Of a stretch of DNA of 40,976 nt, positions 7,607 through 16,399 are shown piece after piece; position 1 is the stretch's first letter; the number at the start of each line of letters is the position of its first letter. The notes under the pieces were generated by a model. That model saw nothing but the letters and a program-made list of their open reading frames with translations. It was not told the DNA's origin and did no database searches. The position numbers were made by a program, and so were the translations under genes. Origin of the DNA: Candidatus Vecturithrix granuli (GTDB taxonomy: Bacteria; Moduliflexota; Moduliflexia; Moduliflexales; Moduliflexaceae); NCBI GenBank assembly GCA_000739535.1, contig DF820464.1:95573-136548 (forward strand). Direction: 5' to 3'.

Positions 7607-8611
7607 TTATTTTCCCGAACTTTCGCGCAGAAAGTTCTTGAGGTGCGACGTCGGAATCCCCAAAAATGAATTCCGATAGAGTAGATCACAGCTCGCGCAG
7701 GGGTGCAAATTCTGATACTGCTTTGTTTTCATCTTTGCGCGGATTGTGATCGCTGACTGGCCATGCCAGATATCTTTAAGACTGGCATCATTGAGATTGC
7801 CCAGGCAAAGGTTATTGAAGAAATCTTGCGGGCAGGGGGAGACATTGCCATTCCAGAACACAACCAACGCGTACCAGGGAAAGGTACAGGCACAATATTT
7901 ATCAGGGTGCAGCGGATTGCCTTCGGCATCGTAGGTACCAGCCCAGTTGTGCGGGGCTTTGAGGACAAATCTGTCCAAGGGCAACGCTTCAAATTGTTTT
8001 TGAAACGCGATTTGTTCGTCCGTGACTTTGAGTAAACTGGCGGGCGTACCCGGTTTCGCGCTGAAATCAATCACTTCAAACACGGTAAAGGGGCGCGTTT
8101 TGCCCTGCGCCTTTTTCAGGCGTAAAAATCTGAGAATATTCTCTAAAGTGTGTTCAAAATTCGCGCCGCGCCGAATGCTCTCATAAGTTGCTTTATCGTA
8201 GCCATCAAAGGAAAAGGAGAGAAAATCCAGCCCCGTATCCAGAATGCCTCTGGCCTTCTCCTCATCCAATTTCGTAGCGTTGGTGTGCAGGCGGGTGTAA
8301 ATCCCGGCCTGTTTGACGTAACGGATCATGTCGAGAATCTGCGGGTGCAATAAGGATTCACCGGTATGGTGCAGATTCATATCGTAAACGCAGTGTTTGG
8401 CTTCGTCAATAATCTTCTGAAATAACGCGAATTCCATGAAGCCGCGTTGAAATTTTGTCTCCGAACTTTGCGGACACATGACACATTTCAAGTTACAAGC
8501 ATTGGTGGGTTCGACCCACATTCTGATTGGGAGATAGCCGGGTTTAAGCGTTCGAGTCCAATAACCAAAGGCCATCTGAGCCAGGCGCAGGGTATGTTCA
8601 ATTTGAGTCAT
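7607..8611 (-). CDS. Radical SAM / SPASM domain protein
   Basis: A 334-residue protein with the radical SAM cluster motif CNLKCVMC (Cys39, Cys43, Cys46), preceded by WVEPTNA as is typical. FDGYDKATYESIRRG follows in the barrel. The C-terminal region has SPASM-type cysteines: CACTFPW, VSPCPQDF, LGNLNDASLKDIW, then CASCDLL, which should hold one or two extra Fe-S clusters. The family includes peptide-modifying enzymes and uncharacterised sugar or lipid modifying enzymes found in glycan clusters. The substrate is not evident. It lies downstream of asnB on the same strand with a 115-bp gap, and converges with the + strand GT gene. Confidence 0.88.
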   Translation of the reverse strand: MTQIEHTLRLAQMAFGYWTRTLKPGYLPIRMWVEPTNACNLKCVMCPQSSETKFQRGFMEFALFQKIIDEAKHCVYDMNLHHTGESLLHPQILDMIRYVKQAGIYTRLHTNATKLDEEKARGILDTGLDFLSFSFDGYDKATYESIRRGANFEHTLENILRFLRLKKAQGKTRPFTVFEVIDFSAKPGTPASLLKVTDEQIAFQKQFEALPLDRFVLKAPHNWAGTYDAEGNPLHPDKYCACTFPWYALVVFWNGNVSPCPQDFFNNLCLGNLNDASLKDIWHGQSAITIRAKMKTKQYQNLHPCASCDLLYRNSFLGIPTSHLKNFLRESSGK

Positions 8612-8726
8612 AAGTTCCAGGTAGCAAGTTACAGGTTGATATTATTAAGGAAAATGAACCACAGATTACTCTGATTACTCTGATTTAAAAACAATCTGCC
8701 TCCCCTGTCCAATCTGTGGCTATTTC

Positions 8727-10622
8727 TCATGGCTTCTGATCCAGATACATCTGATGCCAGATTTCGAATACCATCAAGGCCCACAAACGATGGCTGTGGT
8801 TAGCTTTGCCAGCCAGATGTTCCTGCACCAGACGCTGCACGTATTCGGGCTGAAAATAGCCGCGTTGTTTGATACGTTCTGCCGACAGAGTATCCAGCAG
8901 CAAAGGCCGGAGTTCGTGCATCAGCCAGTTTTTGATTGGAATGCTGAAGCCTTCTTTGCCTCGCGTTAAGATTTTTTCAGGCAGCAAATCAGCGACCGCT
9001 TTTTTCAAAATATATTTGGTCGTGAAACCTTTTAATTTCAGATGCGTCGGAATGGCTGCCGCAAACTCCATGACCTTATGATCCAGGAACGGCACACGGG
9101 CTTCCAGAGAGGGGGCCATGCTCATGCGATCCACTTTCACCAGAATATCATCCGTCAGGTAGGTTTTAATATCCACATATTCCTGTTGAGCCAGAGGACT
9201 GACGCCGTTGGCGGAACGGGTGAAATATTCCTGAATGTATTGATAGGAATTTCCGTATTTATAGGTATTCAACAGATCGCCCGCATAAAGTTGCCGTTTT
9301 TCCTGATCTTGCAAAAACATCATCCAGCGCGTGTGCATCAATTCCGGCGACAGCATCGCGCCTTCAATAAAGCGTTTTGTGCGATTCACCAGTCCTTTTT
9401 TCTTTGGAGATGGCGGAATGCGTTCGATCAGCGGTTTGAGTACCTGATTCCTGAAAACTGCCGGAAGTTTTTGATACTTTCGTGCCAGCCGGTCTGCAAT
9501 ATACGTATCATAACCGGCAAACAATTCATCGCCGCCGTCGCCGGAAAGTGCAACCGTGACATGTTCACGCGCCATTTTAGAGACCAGATAGGTCGGAAAA
9601 ATCGAAAAATCCCCAAAAGGTTCGTCCAGATTTTTGACTAATTTTTCGACCAGATCAACGGCGTCCGGCTTGATGATAAATTCATAATGTTCTGTGCCGA
9701 AATGTTTTGAGACGGTGCGGGCGTATTCCAGTTCATTATAGGTCTGATCTTCGAAACCAATAGAAAAGGTTTTGACCGGCTGACTGGAATGTTTCGCCAT
9801 GAATCCCACGATCGTGCTCGAATCAATTCCGCCGCTCAATAAGGCTCCCAGCGGGACATCGCTGATCATCCGTATTTTGACGGCATGCTCTAGCAGTTCG
9901 GCCAGATGCTGCGCATAATACGCTTCGTCATGGTCTTCCGGAGTAACAGGCAGATTGTCCCAATATTGTTCAATCCGAAGTTCTCCGCGCTGAAAGAGCA
10001 AAAAATGTCCGGGTGGAAGTTTATGAATCCCTTGAAAAATCGTTTCCGGCGAAAACACATATTCAAACGTCAAAAAACGATCCAGGGCTTCCAGATTCAC
10101 CTCTCTGGGCACCCGTTCGCACTGTAAAATCGCTTTGATTTCCGACCCGAAAAGAAATTTTTCCTCATCGAGGTAATAGTGCATCGGTTTAATCCCAGGA
10201 CGGTCTCTGGCAAGGAATAACGTGTCTGATTTACTATCCCAGATCGCAAAAGCAAACATACCGCGCAGGTGATGCACCACCTCTGCGCCATATTCTTCAT
10301 AACCATGCACAATGGCTTCAGTATCGCTTTTGGTGTAAAAACGATGGCCAGCTTCTTCCAACGATTGCCGGAGTTCCTGGTAATTATAAATTTCGCCATT
10401 AAACACGATCTGGAACGATTCGTCTTCATTGTGGATGGGTTGATGACCAGTATTCAGATCGATAATGCTCAAACGCCGCATAGCCAGTCCGACGTTCGAA
10501 GCGACGTAAAATCCTTCATCATCAGGCCCGCGATGGGTGATGGCATCATTCATACGTTGTAACGTCTCTCGGCGGATGGTAAAGGCCTCACGACGTTGAA
10601 CGATTCCGCAAATTCCACACAT
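8727..10622 (-). CDS. asnB: Asparagine synthase (glutamine-hydrolysing) / AsnB-type amidotransferase
   Basis: A 631-residue protein. The start is fixed at 10622 because the class II glutamine amidotransferase needs the nucleophile Cys as residue 2 (MCGICG), and AAGGAAG lies just upstream. The longer open frame to 10679 only reads through a repeat hairpin. The N-terminal Gln-hydrolysing domain shows RGPDDEG and FNGEIYN. The C-terminal synthetase has the ATP-binding SGGIDSS motif and SGDGGDELF. It could be cellular asparagine synthetase. Close relatives in exopolysaccharide/PEP-CTERM loci are thought to amidate sugars, and the glycan cluster and PEP-CTERM proteins nearby make that alternative reasonable. 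The sequence does not decide between them. Confidence 0.93.
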   Translation of the reverse strand: MCGICGIVQRREAFTIRRETLQRMNDAITHRGPDDEGFYVASNVGLAMRRLSIIDLNTGHQPIHNEDESFQIVFNGEIYNYQELRQSLEEAGHRFYTKSDTEAIVHGYEEYGAEVVHHLRGMFAFAIWDSKSDTLFLARDRPGIKPMHYYLDEEKFLFGSEIKAILQCERVPREVNLEALDRFLTFEYVFSPETIFQGIHKLPPGHFLLFQRGELRIEQYWDNLPVTPEDHDEAYYAQHLAELLEHAVKIRMISDVPLGALLSGGIDSSTIVGFMAKHSSQPVKTFSIGFEDQTYNELEYARTVSKHFGTEHYEFIIKPDAVDLVEKLVKNLDEPFGDFSIFPTYLVSKMAREHVTVALSGDGGDELFAGYDTYIADRLARKYQKLPAVFRNQVLKPLIERIPPSPKKKGLVNRTKRFIEGAMLSPELMHTRWMMFLQDQEKRQLYAGDLLNTYKYGNSYQYIQEYFTRSANGVSPLAQQEYVDIKTYLTDDILVKVDRMSMAPSLEARVPFLDHKVMEFAAAIPTHLKLKGFTTKYILKKAVADLLPEKILTRGKEGFSIPIKNWLMHELRPLLLDTLSAERIKQRGYFQPEYVQRLVQEHLAGKANHSHRLWALMVFEIWHQMYLDQKP

Positions 10623-10642
10623 TATATCTTCCTTACATATTA

Positions 10643-10675
10643 AGAAACCGGGTTTTTCGAAAAAACCCGGTTTCT
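10643..10675. repeat. AAACCGGGTTT hairpin repeat, copy 1
   Basis: A perfect 15-bp inverted repeat (AGAAACCGGGTTTTT and its complement) with a 3-nt loop. It lies between the solute-binding protein gene and asnB, both on the - strand, so it could terminate or attenuate transcription entering asnB. It belongs to a five-copy family in the window (also 19958, 28871, 34188, 36366). Confidence 0.85.
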
Positions 10676-10691
10676 GCACTGTATCCCTTTT

Positions 10692-12059
10692 CTAGTGAGA
10701 AGTCGTGCTCATCAGCGTTTCGATGTCAGTTTTGGCTGCTTTCAGCGCATCGGCAGGCAGAGCCTGTCCTTGTAATGCGGTGAAAATCGCCTGCTGCAAA
10801 ATCCGGGAAATTTCTGTATAATTCACGAGTTTGGGACGGTGATAAACATTTTCCAATTGCGTACGTTTCACGGGCATGAGCGGATCAAAGAGCAGGGTAT
10901 CTTCAGCGGTTTGCACCGAGGTCCAGATTGGGATTTCAGACAAAAATGCACGTTGTACCAGGGGACTGGTCAGAAAGGCGATCCATTTCCAGGCAGCCTC
11001 CTGATATTCCGATTTTGCAGTGATTGCAAGCCCTTGAAACCCACTGACAGACGCACTTTTGTTGGTAATCGTTTTGGCAACCGGGATTAACCCTACTGCT
11101 CCTCGAAAAGGAATGATCCCGCCTGCTGCCCCTCCTGTGGTGGCGCTGACTGTCGTACTTGTCGCAGTAGCCGGCGCGGTGCCGACTGTTGTACTTGCCG
11201 TAGCAGCGGGTGCCGCGCCGACTGCGGTCGGTGTCGAGGTTCTCTGAGTAAACCGCAGTACCCCTTCCAGAAAGGCCCAATTGGTTGTAAACGCCGCTTC
11301 ACCTGAAAGAAAATCGTTTTTCGCGGCAATGTCATCATTTGTGAGGATATTCGGATGAGTGAGCTGCTCTTTGATTAGCGTCACCATGAATTCCAACGCT
11401 TTTATGCCAGGTCCCTCGTCAAAAATCGGCTTGCCATCTTTATCAAACAGATTTCCTCCAAAGGCGCCTGTCAGCCAAACATATTCACACAGAAGATTTT
11501 CGCCCTGACGCCAGGCGTCAGTCCAGGGATATTTGACAATCCCTTTCTCTTTGAGTGTGATCATCTGATCCAGCATGTCTTCCAGCGTGGTTGGCTGAGT
11601 GAAACCGGCTTTTTCGAGCATCGCGCTATTATAAAACAACAGTTGGTAATTGAGCAAAAACGGAACCGCCCAGATTTGCTGCTGATACCGAAACGCATTT
11701 AAAATCGTTGGCAACAAATCGTCCCGCATTTTTCTTGAAATATAGGAATCTACCGGAGCTAATATGCCTTGTTCCACCATGTCTGCTAACCAGATCTGGT
11801 CAAGAGATAGAACATCATAGGTGAGCGCCAGTTCCTGAATTTTTTCATATTGCTGTTCGTAAGGCACATAGTCAATATTCACTCGAATACCGCTGATGGC
11901 ATGAAACACCTCTTGCAGCATCGTCATATCGCGTACACGATATCCCGATTGAGCTGTATACATCATATTGATCGTGATGTCATCTTCCGCTGCCAAAGTA
12001 TCATCGGCCATTCCTGGACAACATAAAATACACACTATAAGTAGAAAGAATTTTTTCAT
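10692..12059 (-). CDS. ABC transporter extracellular solute-binding protein (family 1)
   Basis: A 455-residue secreted protein. ATG 12059 is chosen because AGAGGAGG lies just upstream and it starts the signal peptide (MKKFFLLIVCILCC...LAA). The mature protein has family 1 sugar-binding features: VNIDYVPYEQQYEKIQ, DVLSLDQIWLADMVEQGIL, PFLLNYQLLFYNSAML, EGVLRF and W.WI.FLTSP. An unusual ~40-residue Thr/Ala/Val/Gly low-complexity insert (DNA about 11120-11245) interrupts the C-terminal lobe after EGVLRFTQRTS. No ABC permease or ATPase lies next to it, so its partners are elsewhere or it acts as a receptor. Substrate unknown; carbohydrate is likely by family. Confidence 0.88.
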   Translation of the reverse strand: MKKFFLLIVCILCCPGMADDTLAAEDDITINMMYTAQSGYRVRDMTMLQEVFHAISGIRVNIDYVPYEQQYEKIQELALTYDVLSLDQIWLADMVEQGILAPVDSYISRKMRDDLLPTILNAFRYQQQIWAVPFLLNYQLLFYNSAMLEKAGFTQPTTLEDMLDQMITLKEKGIVKYPWTDAWRQGENLLCEYVWLTGAFGGNLFDKDGKPIFDEGPGIKALEFMVTLIKEQLTHPNILTNDDIAAKNDFLSGEAAFTTNWAFLEGVLRFTQRTSTPTAVGAAPAATASTTVGTAPATATSTTVSATTGGAAGGIIPFRGAVGLIPVAKTITNKSASVSGFQGLAITAKSEYQEAAWKWIAFLTSPLVQRAFLSEIPIWTSVQTAEDTLLFDPLMPVKRTQLENVYHRPKLVNYTEISRILQQAIFTALQGQALPADALKAAKTDIETLMSTTSH

Positions 12060-12167
12060 AACGCCTCCTCTGTTAATTGTCAATTGTCAATTAAGAAGAT
12101 GCAAATTAAAGCATGGAAATTTGTCAAGAATTCACAGAAGAGTTTATCAAATTTTCAGGATAAAGCA

Positions 12168-12196
12168 TTGACACGAAATATGTTTTTTAGTATTAT
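12168..12196 (+). promoter_or_regulatory. Sigma-70-type promoter of the sensor kinase gene
   Basis: A TTGACA -35 box (12168-12173), a 17-bp spacer and TATTAT -10 (12191-12196) lie 72 bp before the kinase start. Spacing is optimal and five of six -10 bases match the consensus. Confidence 0.7.
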
Positions 12197-12268
12197 TGCA
12201 CATATTATGATTCCTTCATGTTGGTGATACATTTTCGGAAACGAGGGAAAATCAGAGGGATGTTAACT

Positions 12269-13741
12269 ATGAAGTATGTGAATACCGTCTTGATTGTCGA
12301 TGATGATCCCGGGGTTCGTGATACATTAAAAGCTTTGCTAGGGCGGGAAGAATACCAGTTAACATTCGCGAGTTGTGGACAGGAGGCGTTAGAAAAAGCT
12401 CAAAAAGTGATGCCGAGTGTCATTTTGTTAGATGTGATGATGCCGGAGATGGATGGCTTTGAAGTCTGTCAACGTTTACGGGCAATGCCGTTATTAGCGG
12501 AAGCGCCGATTATTATGTTGACAGCCTGTGATGATCGGAATGCGCGCTTGCGAGGGATTCAATCTGGCGCCGATGATTTTCTCTCCAAGCCCTTTGATCG
12601 GGAAGAATTACGGGTGCGAATTCGCACAATTCTCAGGCTGAATCGGTATCGGCGGCTTCACCAGGAACGGGCAAAATTTGAATGGGTTGTTCAACATGCG
12701 AGAGATGGGTATCTGATCATCAATGACCAGGATAAGATTGTCTATGCGAACTCTCATGCGCGACACTTTCTGGGTATGAGTTCAAAACAGCAGGAACATG
12801 AGGCGCCGGCCCGATTTTTACCACTGGTCAGGAAACAATATCTGCTTGTACCAGAAGATGCCTGGAAATCCTGGGCTGAGCAAAGCTCCTATACTCCCTA
12901 TCCTATACGGTATCTGGTCAGACCAGAATCGCAAAGTTCAGAAGCGTTCTGGCTTCAGGTCGAGGTGTTGGAACTTCCATCAGAATCAAAGACGGAGAAA
13001 GTCCTGCGATTATTGGATGTTACTCCCCAAATCAAAGCTCAGCGCAATCGGTGGGGATTTCATACGATGATTTGTCATAAGCTTCGGACTCCTTTAGTAG
13101 GAATTTTAGGCAGCCTGGAATTTCTCATGTCTCATTTTTCAACATTGGGGGACCAAGAACTTTTGGATTTTGTGAAAATGGCGTATCTCAGCACACAACG
13201 CCTGCACAGTGAAATTGAGGATATTCTTCAATATCTGACCGCATCGAGACGGGCCAAAGCCGGAACAGAGTGTTGCGTGACGGAATTACCTCCAATTATA
13301 GAGGAGACCCGCCAGGAGTTACAGCTAAAAACGATCAAGATAGCTATCTCTCCGACTCTCCCTTCTTCGCCTCTGCCTCTTTCCCGACAAGCCATAAAGC
13401 TTATTTTGTGGGAAATTCTGGAAAATGCTGTCAAATTTCATCCTACCCGAACCCCTGAAGTGAATGTTGTTATCACCGGATCGGCTACACAAGAGATTTG
13501 TATTCAGATTCAGGATAATGGTATCACGCTTTCTCCATTCCAACTCTCTCAGTTATGGATTCCTTACTATCAGGCTGAGAAATTCTCAACCGGCGAAATT
13601 TCCGGCATGGGCTTAGGTCTGGCTATGGTCGCAACCTTGATTTGGGAAGTTGGAGGGCAGTGTCAAGCATATAACAGACTGGATCAGCCTGGGCTTGTGA
13701 TTGAGTTACACGTCCCGTTTTTAGAATCACAAAGATCATGA
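12269..13741 (+). CDS. Response regulator-PAS-histidine kinase (cytoplasmic hybrid sensor)
   Basis: A 490-residue protein. ATG 12269 has AGAGGG nine bases upstream, so I prefer it to the longer frames at 12218 or 12260. The N-terminal receiver domain has the acidic pair DDD, phospho-acceptor Asp in ILLDVMMPEMDGFEVC, and SKPFDREEL with the conserved Lys. A PAS-like segment follows (FEWVVQHARDGYLIINDQDKI). The dimerisation helix has the H-box HKLRTPLVG. The ATPase domain shows the N box (EILENAVKFHP), a DNG, and GMGLGLAM. There is no membrane segment, so the receiver probably takes input from another kinase and the protein relays it. No cognate output regulator is adjacent. Confidence 0.9.
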   Translation: MKYVNTVLIVDDDPGVRDTLKALLGREEYQLTFASCGQEALEKAQKVMPSVILLDVMMPEMDGFEVCQRLRAMPLLAEAPIIMLTACDDRNARLRGIQSGADDFLSKPFDREELRVRIRTILRLNRYRRLHQERAKFEWVVQHARDGYLIINDQDKIVYANSHARHFLGMSSKQQEHEAPARFLPLVRKQYLLVPEDAWKSWAEQSSYTPYPIRYLVRPESQSSEAFWLQVEVLELPSESKTEKVLRLLDVTPQIKAQRNRWGFHTMICHKLRTPLVGILGSLEFLMSHFSTLGDQELLDFVKMAYLSTQRLHSEIEDILQYLTASRRAKAGTECCVTELPPIIEETRQELQLKTIKIAISPTLPSSPLPLSRQAIKLILWEILENAVKFHPTRTPEVNVVITGSATQEICIQIQDNGITLSPFQLSQLWIPYYQAEKFSTGEISGMGLGLAMVATLIWEVGGQCQAYNRLDQPGLVIELHVPFLESQRS

Positions 13742-13950
13742 TCAAGGAATCAGAAGTTAGTTGTGTTCCCGTTTTGGCGAATTTTTCCGCCTGAAGGTGG
13801 AAACTATGAACAGATCAATACTCTCTTTCCCAATGCAAGACGTATGACATGACCACATTACTTTTGATAAGTTTGTCGTTCGCGCTTTAGCGAGTTTTTC
13901 TGACTGAAGTCAGAACTACGAGCCTGTCAAAATTAAGATGGCGAGGTATT
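13742..13950. repeat. Two related palindromic repeat fragments before hutH
   Basis: Two similar units lie in tandem at about 13760-13810 and 13870-13922. Each has the plan ...GCGAATTTTTCCGCCTGAAG / ...GCGAGTTTTTCTGACTGAAG, followed by the complementary GGTGGAAACT or GTCAGAACTA. Each can form a small hairpin (TCTGACTGAAGTCAGAA type). No ORF or clear promoter was seen between the kinase and hutH. Confidence 0.5.
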
Positions 13951-15483
13951 ATGAATGTTGTCCTGATTGATGGCGAACAATTAACATTAGAACAGGTATA
14001 TGCCGTAGCCGTGGAAAATCTGCCGGTCGAACTTTCGCGTGAGGCGATTCAAAAGATCAAACAATCTCGACAATATGTTGAGCGGCTAGTGGATGAAGAT
14101 GCTGTTGTATATGGAGTCACTACAGGATTCGGAAAATTCAGTAACGTCAAAATCAATCATCAGGATGTGCTCAAATTACAGGAAAATCTGATTATGAGCC
14201 ATCAAACCGGAGTTGGAGAACCATTCCCGGAAGATATTACCCGGGCGATTATGCTGTTACGCGCCAATACGCTGGCGAAGGGCTATTCCGGTATTCGTCT
14301 CTGCGTCCTGCAAACCCTGATTGATATGCTGAATAAACGCGTTCATCCGTTAATTCCGCGCAAAGGCTCTGTTGGAGCCAGCGGCGATCTGGCCCCACTG
14401 GCGCATTTAGCCGGAGTCGTGATAGGCCAGGGAGACGCCTGGTATAACGGACATCGTCTGGCCGGAGCAGATGCAATGAAACGGGCTGGTATTCAACCAG
14501 TTCAACTTCAGGCCAAAGAAGGCTTAGCCCTGATCAACGGCACACCAGTGATGACCGGGGTAGGTGTGTTTGTTCAGTTGGAAGCAGAACGTCTGGCAAA
14601 GGTATTGGATATTGCTGGTGCAACGACGTTAGAGGCGTTAAAAGGCACGAATACCGCATTTCTGGAACTCACGCACAATGTGCGTCCTCATAAAGGGCAA
14701 CGGGTTTCCGCCCGGAATTTTTTAAAATTGCTTCAGAACAGTGAAATTATTCGTTCACATGAAAACTGTGATAAAGTGCAGGATGCCTATTCCTTACGAT
14801 GTATGCCGCAAGTTCACGGCGCATCGAAAGATGTGCTGCGTTATGTGCGCAGCGTGCTCGAAGTGGAAGTGAACTCAGCAACCGATAATCCGTTGATTTT
14901 TGCGGAACAGGAAAAAGTGATCTCAGGCGGCAATTTTCACGGACAGCCCATCGCGATGGCCATGGATTTTCTGGCGATTGCACTGGCGGAATTAGCGGAT
15001 ATTTCCGAACGCCGGATTGAACATCTGGTTGACCCGGATGTGAGCGGATTACCTGGTTTTTTGGTCAAAGAAGGCGGATTAAACTCCGGCTTTATGATTG
15101 CTCAGGTTACGGCGGTTGCGCTGGTCTCAGAGAATAAAATCCTGTGTCATCCGGCCAGCGTTGATTCGATTCCGACCTCGGCGAATAAAGAAGATCATGT
15201 CAGCATGGGCACGACCGCGGCGGTCAAAGCGTATGAAGTCTTGAAAAATGTACAGCATGTAGCAGCCATCGAACTGCTGTGCGGCTGTCAGGGCTTAGAT
15301 TTTGTCAAACCTTTACAACCAGGGGATGGCGTGCGTAAAGCCTACGAGACGATCCGCCAAAACGTACCTTACCTGGATAGTGATCGCGCCTTGCACCACG
15401 ATATTCACCGCTGCCTGGAATTGATTATTAACAATACCCTGCTTCAGGTGGTTGAACAGGAAATCGGCGCGTTAGAATTGTGA
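13951..15483 (+). CDS. hutH: Histidine ammonia-lyase
   Basis: A 510-residue protein of normal family length. The Ala-Ser-Gly triad that forms the MIO electrophile is at residues 143-145 within GSVGASGDLAPLAHLAG. YGVTTGFGKF lies near residue 54 and carries the catalytic Tyr region. QDAYSLRC.PQVHGA, SATDNPLIF and GGNFHGQP are further family signatures. It should deaminate L-histidine to urocanate and ammonia, the first step of histidine degradation. No other hut genes are nearby, so the pathway is either dispersed or incomplete. A related ammonia lyase or aminomutase is possible but less likely given the motifs. The region before it holds repeats and no recognisable promoter. Confidence 0.95.
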   Translation: MNVVLIDGEQLTLEQVYAVAVENLPVELSREAIQKIKQSRQYVERLVDEDAVVYGVTTGFGKFSNVKINHQDVLKLQENLIMSHQTGVGEPFPEDITRAIMLLRANTLAKGYSGIRLCVLQTLIDMLNKRVHPLIPRKGSVGASGDLAPLAHLAGVVIGQGDAWYNGHRLAGADAMKRAGIQPVQLQAKEGLALINGTPVMTGVGVFVQLEAERLAKVLDIAGATTLEALKGTNTAFLELTHNVRPHKGQRVSARNFLKLLQNSEIIRSHENCDKVQDAYSLRCMPQVHGASKDVLRYVRSVLEVEVNSATDNPLIFAEQEKVISGGNFHGQPIAMAMDFLAIALAELADISERRIEHLVDPDVSGLPGFLVKEGGLNSGFMIAQVTAVALVSENKILCHPASVDSIPTSANKEDHVSMGTTAAVKAYEVLKNVQHVAAIELLCGCQGLDFVKPLQPGDGVRKAYETIRQNVPYLDSDRALHHDIHRCLELIINNTLLQVVEQEIGALEL

Positions 15484-15502
15484 TAAATGTTTTATGTTGG
15501 GT

Positions 15503-15560
15503 AGGAGTGCAAGTTTGAGCTTGCCAAAAAAGCGATTGGCGCACTGAAGTTTGCACTCCT
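15503..15560. repeat. Inverted repeat between hutH and the isochorismatase gene
   Basis: AGGAGTGCAA (15503-15512) pairs with TTGCACTCCT (15551-15560) across a 38-nt interior that itself contains GCTTGCCAAAAAAGCGATTGGC. It sits between two convergent genes and could serve as a weak bidirectional terminator. There is no ORF. Confidence 0.55.
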
Positions 15561-15603
15561 GTCACTCGCCAAACAGAGCGTAAAAGAACCATAAGCCCTC
15601 AGA

Positions 15604-16278
15604 TCATTCGGCTTCAAGCTCGGCGAGAATTTCGGCAGAAGACATCACACGGGCAAAACCTTTTCTGAGCACTTTCAGTTCTGCCTCGTGCATCTCTGGG
15701 AGATCGGTTGCATTGATGTCGCTGCCAAAAATCACTTTGTATCCGCGCTCATAGGCCTGACGGGCGGTCGTGCCGCAGCAGAAATTCGTCATTGCTCCTG
15801 AGATGATCACTGTATCTTTTCCCAGATTTTTGAGAATGGTTTCAAGCGGAGTATCGTAAAATGCGCCGTAGGAGGGTTTGAAAATGACGATTTCATCCTC
15901 CAATGGGGTAAGTTCATGATAAATTTTCCCCTCAACAAATAATCCGGAACGTTCAAAATCCAGATCAGGAAAACGATTGGGCATATATTCGCCGCTTTTC
16001 GGACGATCAAGATACGCATGAGTACGTCCGAATACTGTGTAAATGATCGGAATTCCCATCCGGCGACAGGCGTTAATCATCTGTTTGATTTTGGGAACCT
16101 GATGCGTGCTTTCCGGCACCCAATACGGACAAAAATGCGGTTTGACAAACTCGTCCTGCATGTCAATGACGAGCAAGGCGCATTTCTCTTTGATAATCGG
16201 AAAATTCGCCTGGCCATGCTCGTAAGCAGAACGAGCCAATTCCATGATGTCTTGTTCGCTGAATATGTTTGCCTTCAT
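15604..16278 (-). CDS. Isochorismatase-family cysteine hydrolase
   Basis: A 224-residue protein. ATG 16278 is preceded by GGAGAAACGAT. The open frame extending to 16578 only reads a palindromic repeat and the neighbouring gene. The catalytic triad of the family is visible: Asp39 (LLVIDMQDEF), Lys134 (VIFKPSYGAF) and Cys167 (SGAMTNFCCGTTAR), with the usual preceding cis-peptide region. Members hydrolyse amides, such as nicotinamide, biuret, N-carbamoylsarcosine or ureidoacrylate, or the vinyl ether of isochorismate. The motifs do not identify which. It follows the alpha/beta hydrolase gene on the same strand with a 121-bp gap filled by a double-hairpin repeat. Confidence 0.9.
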   Translation of the reverse strand: MKANIFSEQDIMELARSAYEHGQANFPIIKEKCALLVIDMQDEFVKPHFCPYWVPESTHQVPKIKQMINACRRMGIPIIYTVFGRTHAYLDRPKSGEYMPNRFPDLDFERSGLFVEGKIYHELTPLEDEIVIFKPSYGAFYDTPLETILKNLGKDTVIISGAMTNFCCGTTARQAYERGYKVIFGSDINATDLPEMHEAELKVLRKGFARVMSSAEILAELEAE

Positions 16279-16302
16279 ATCGTTTCTCCACTGAAAATAA
16301 TT

Positions 16303-16360
16303 GTACCGACGGACAGCCTTGTCCGTCGAACTCCTCTGCGGACAGGGCTGTCCGCGGTAC
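16303..16360. repeat. Double-hairpin palindromic repeat, GGACAG family copy 1
   Basis: Two adjacent hairpins (CGACGGACA/TGTCCGTCG and GCGGACA/TGTCCGC) whose outer ends (GTACCG...CGGTAC) also pair, so the whole block can fold as two small stems or one long stem. It lies between two - strand genes. Relatives are at 17325-17397 and 28834-28857. Confidence 0.8.
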
Positions 16361-16399
16361 GAATTCATTATTTTTATTACGTTGGGTGAGCGGCGACGT

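Noticed and set aside
10623-10679. N-terminal extension of asnB (starting MQKPGFF)
   Set aside because: It translates a repeat hairpin, and the enzyme needs Cys directly after the initiator Met at 10622.
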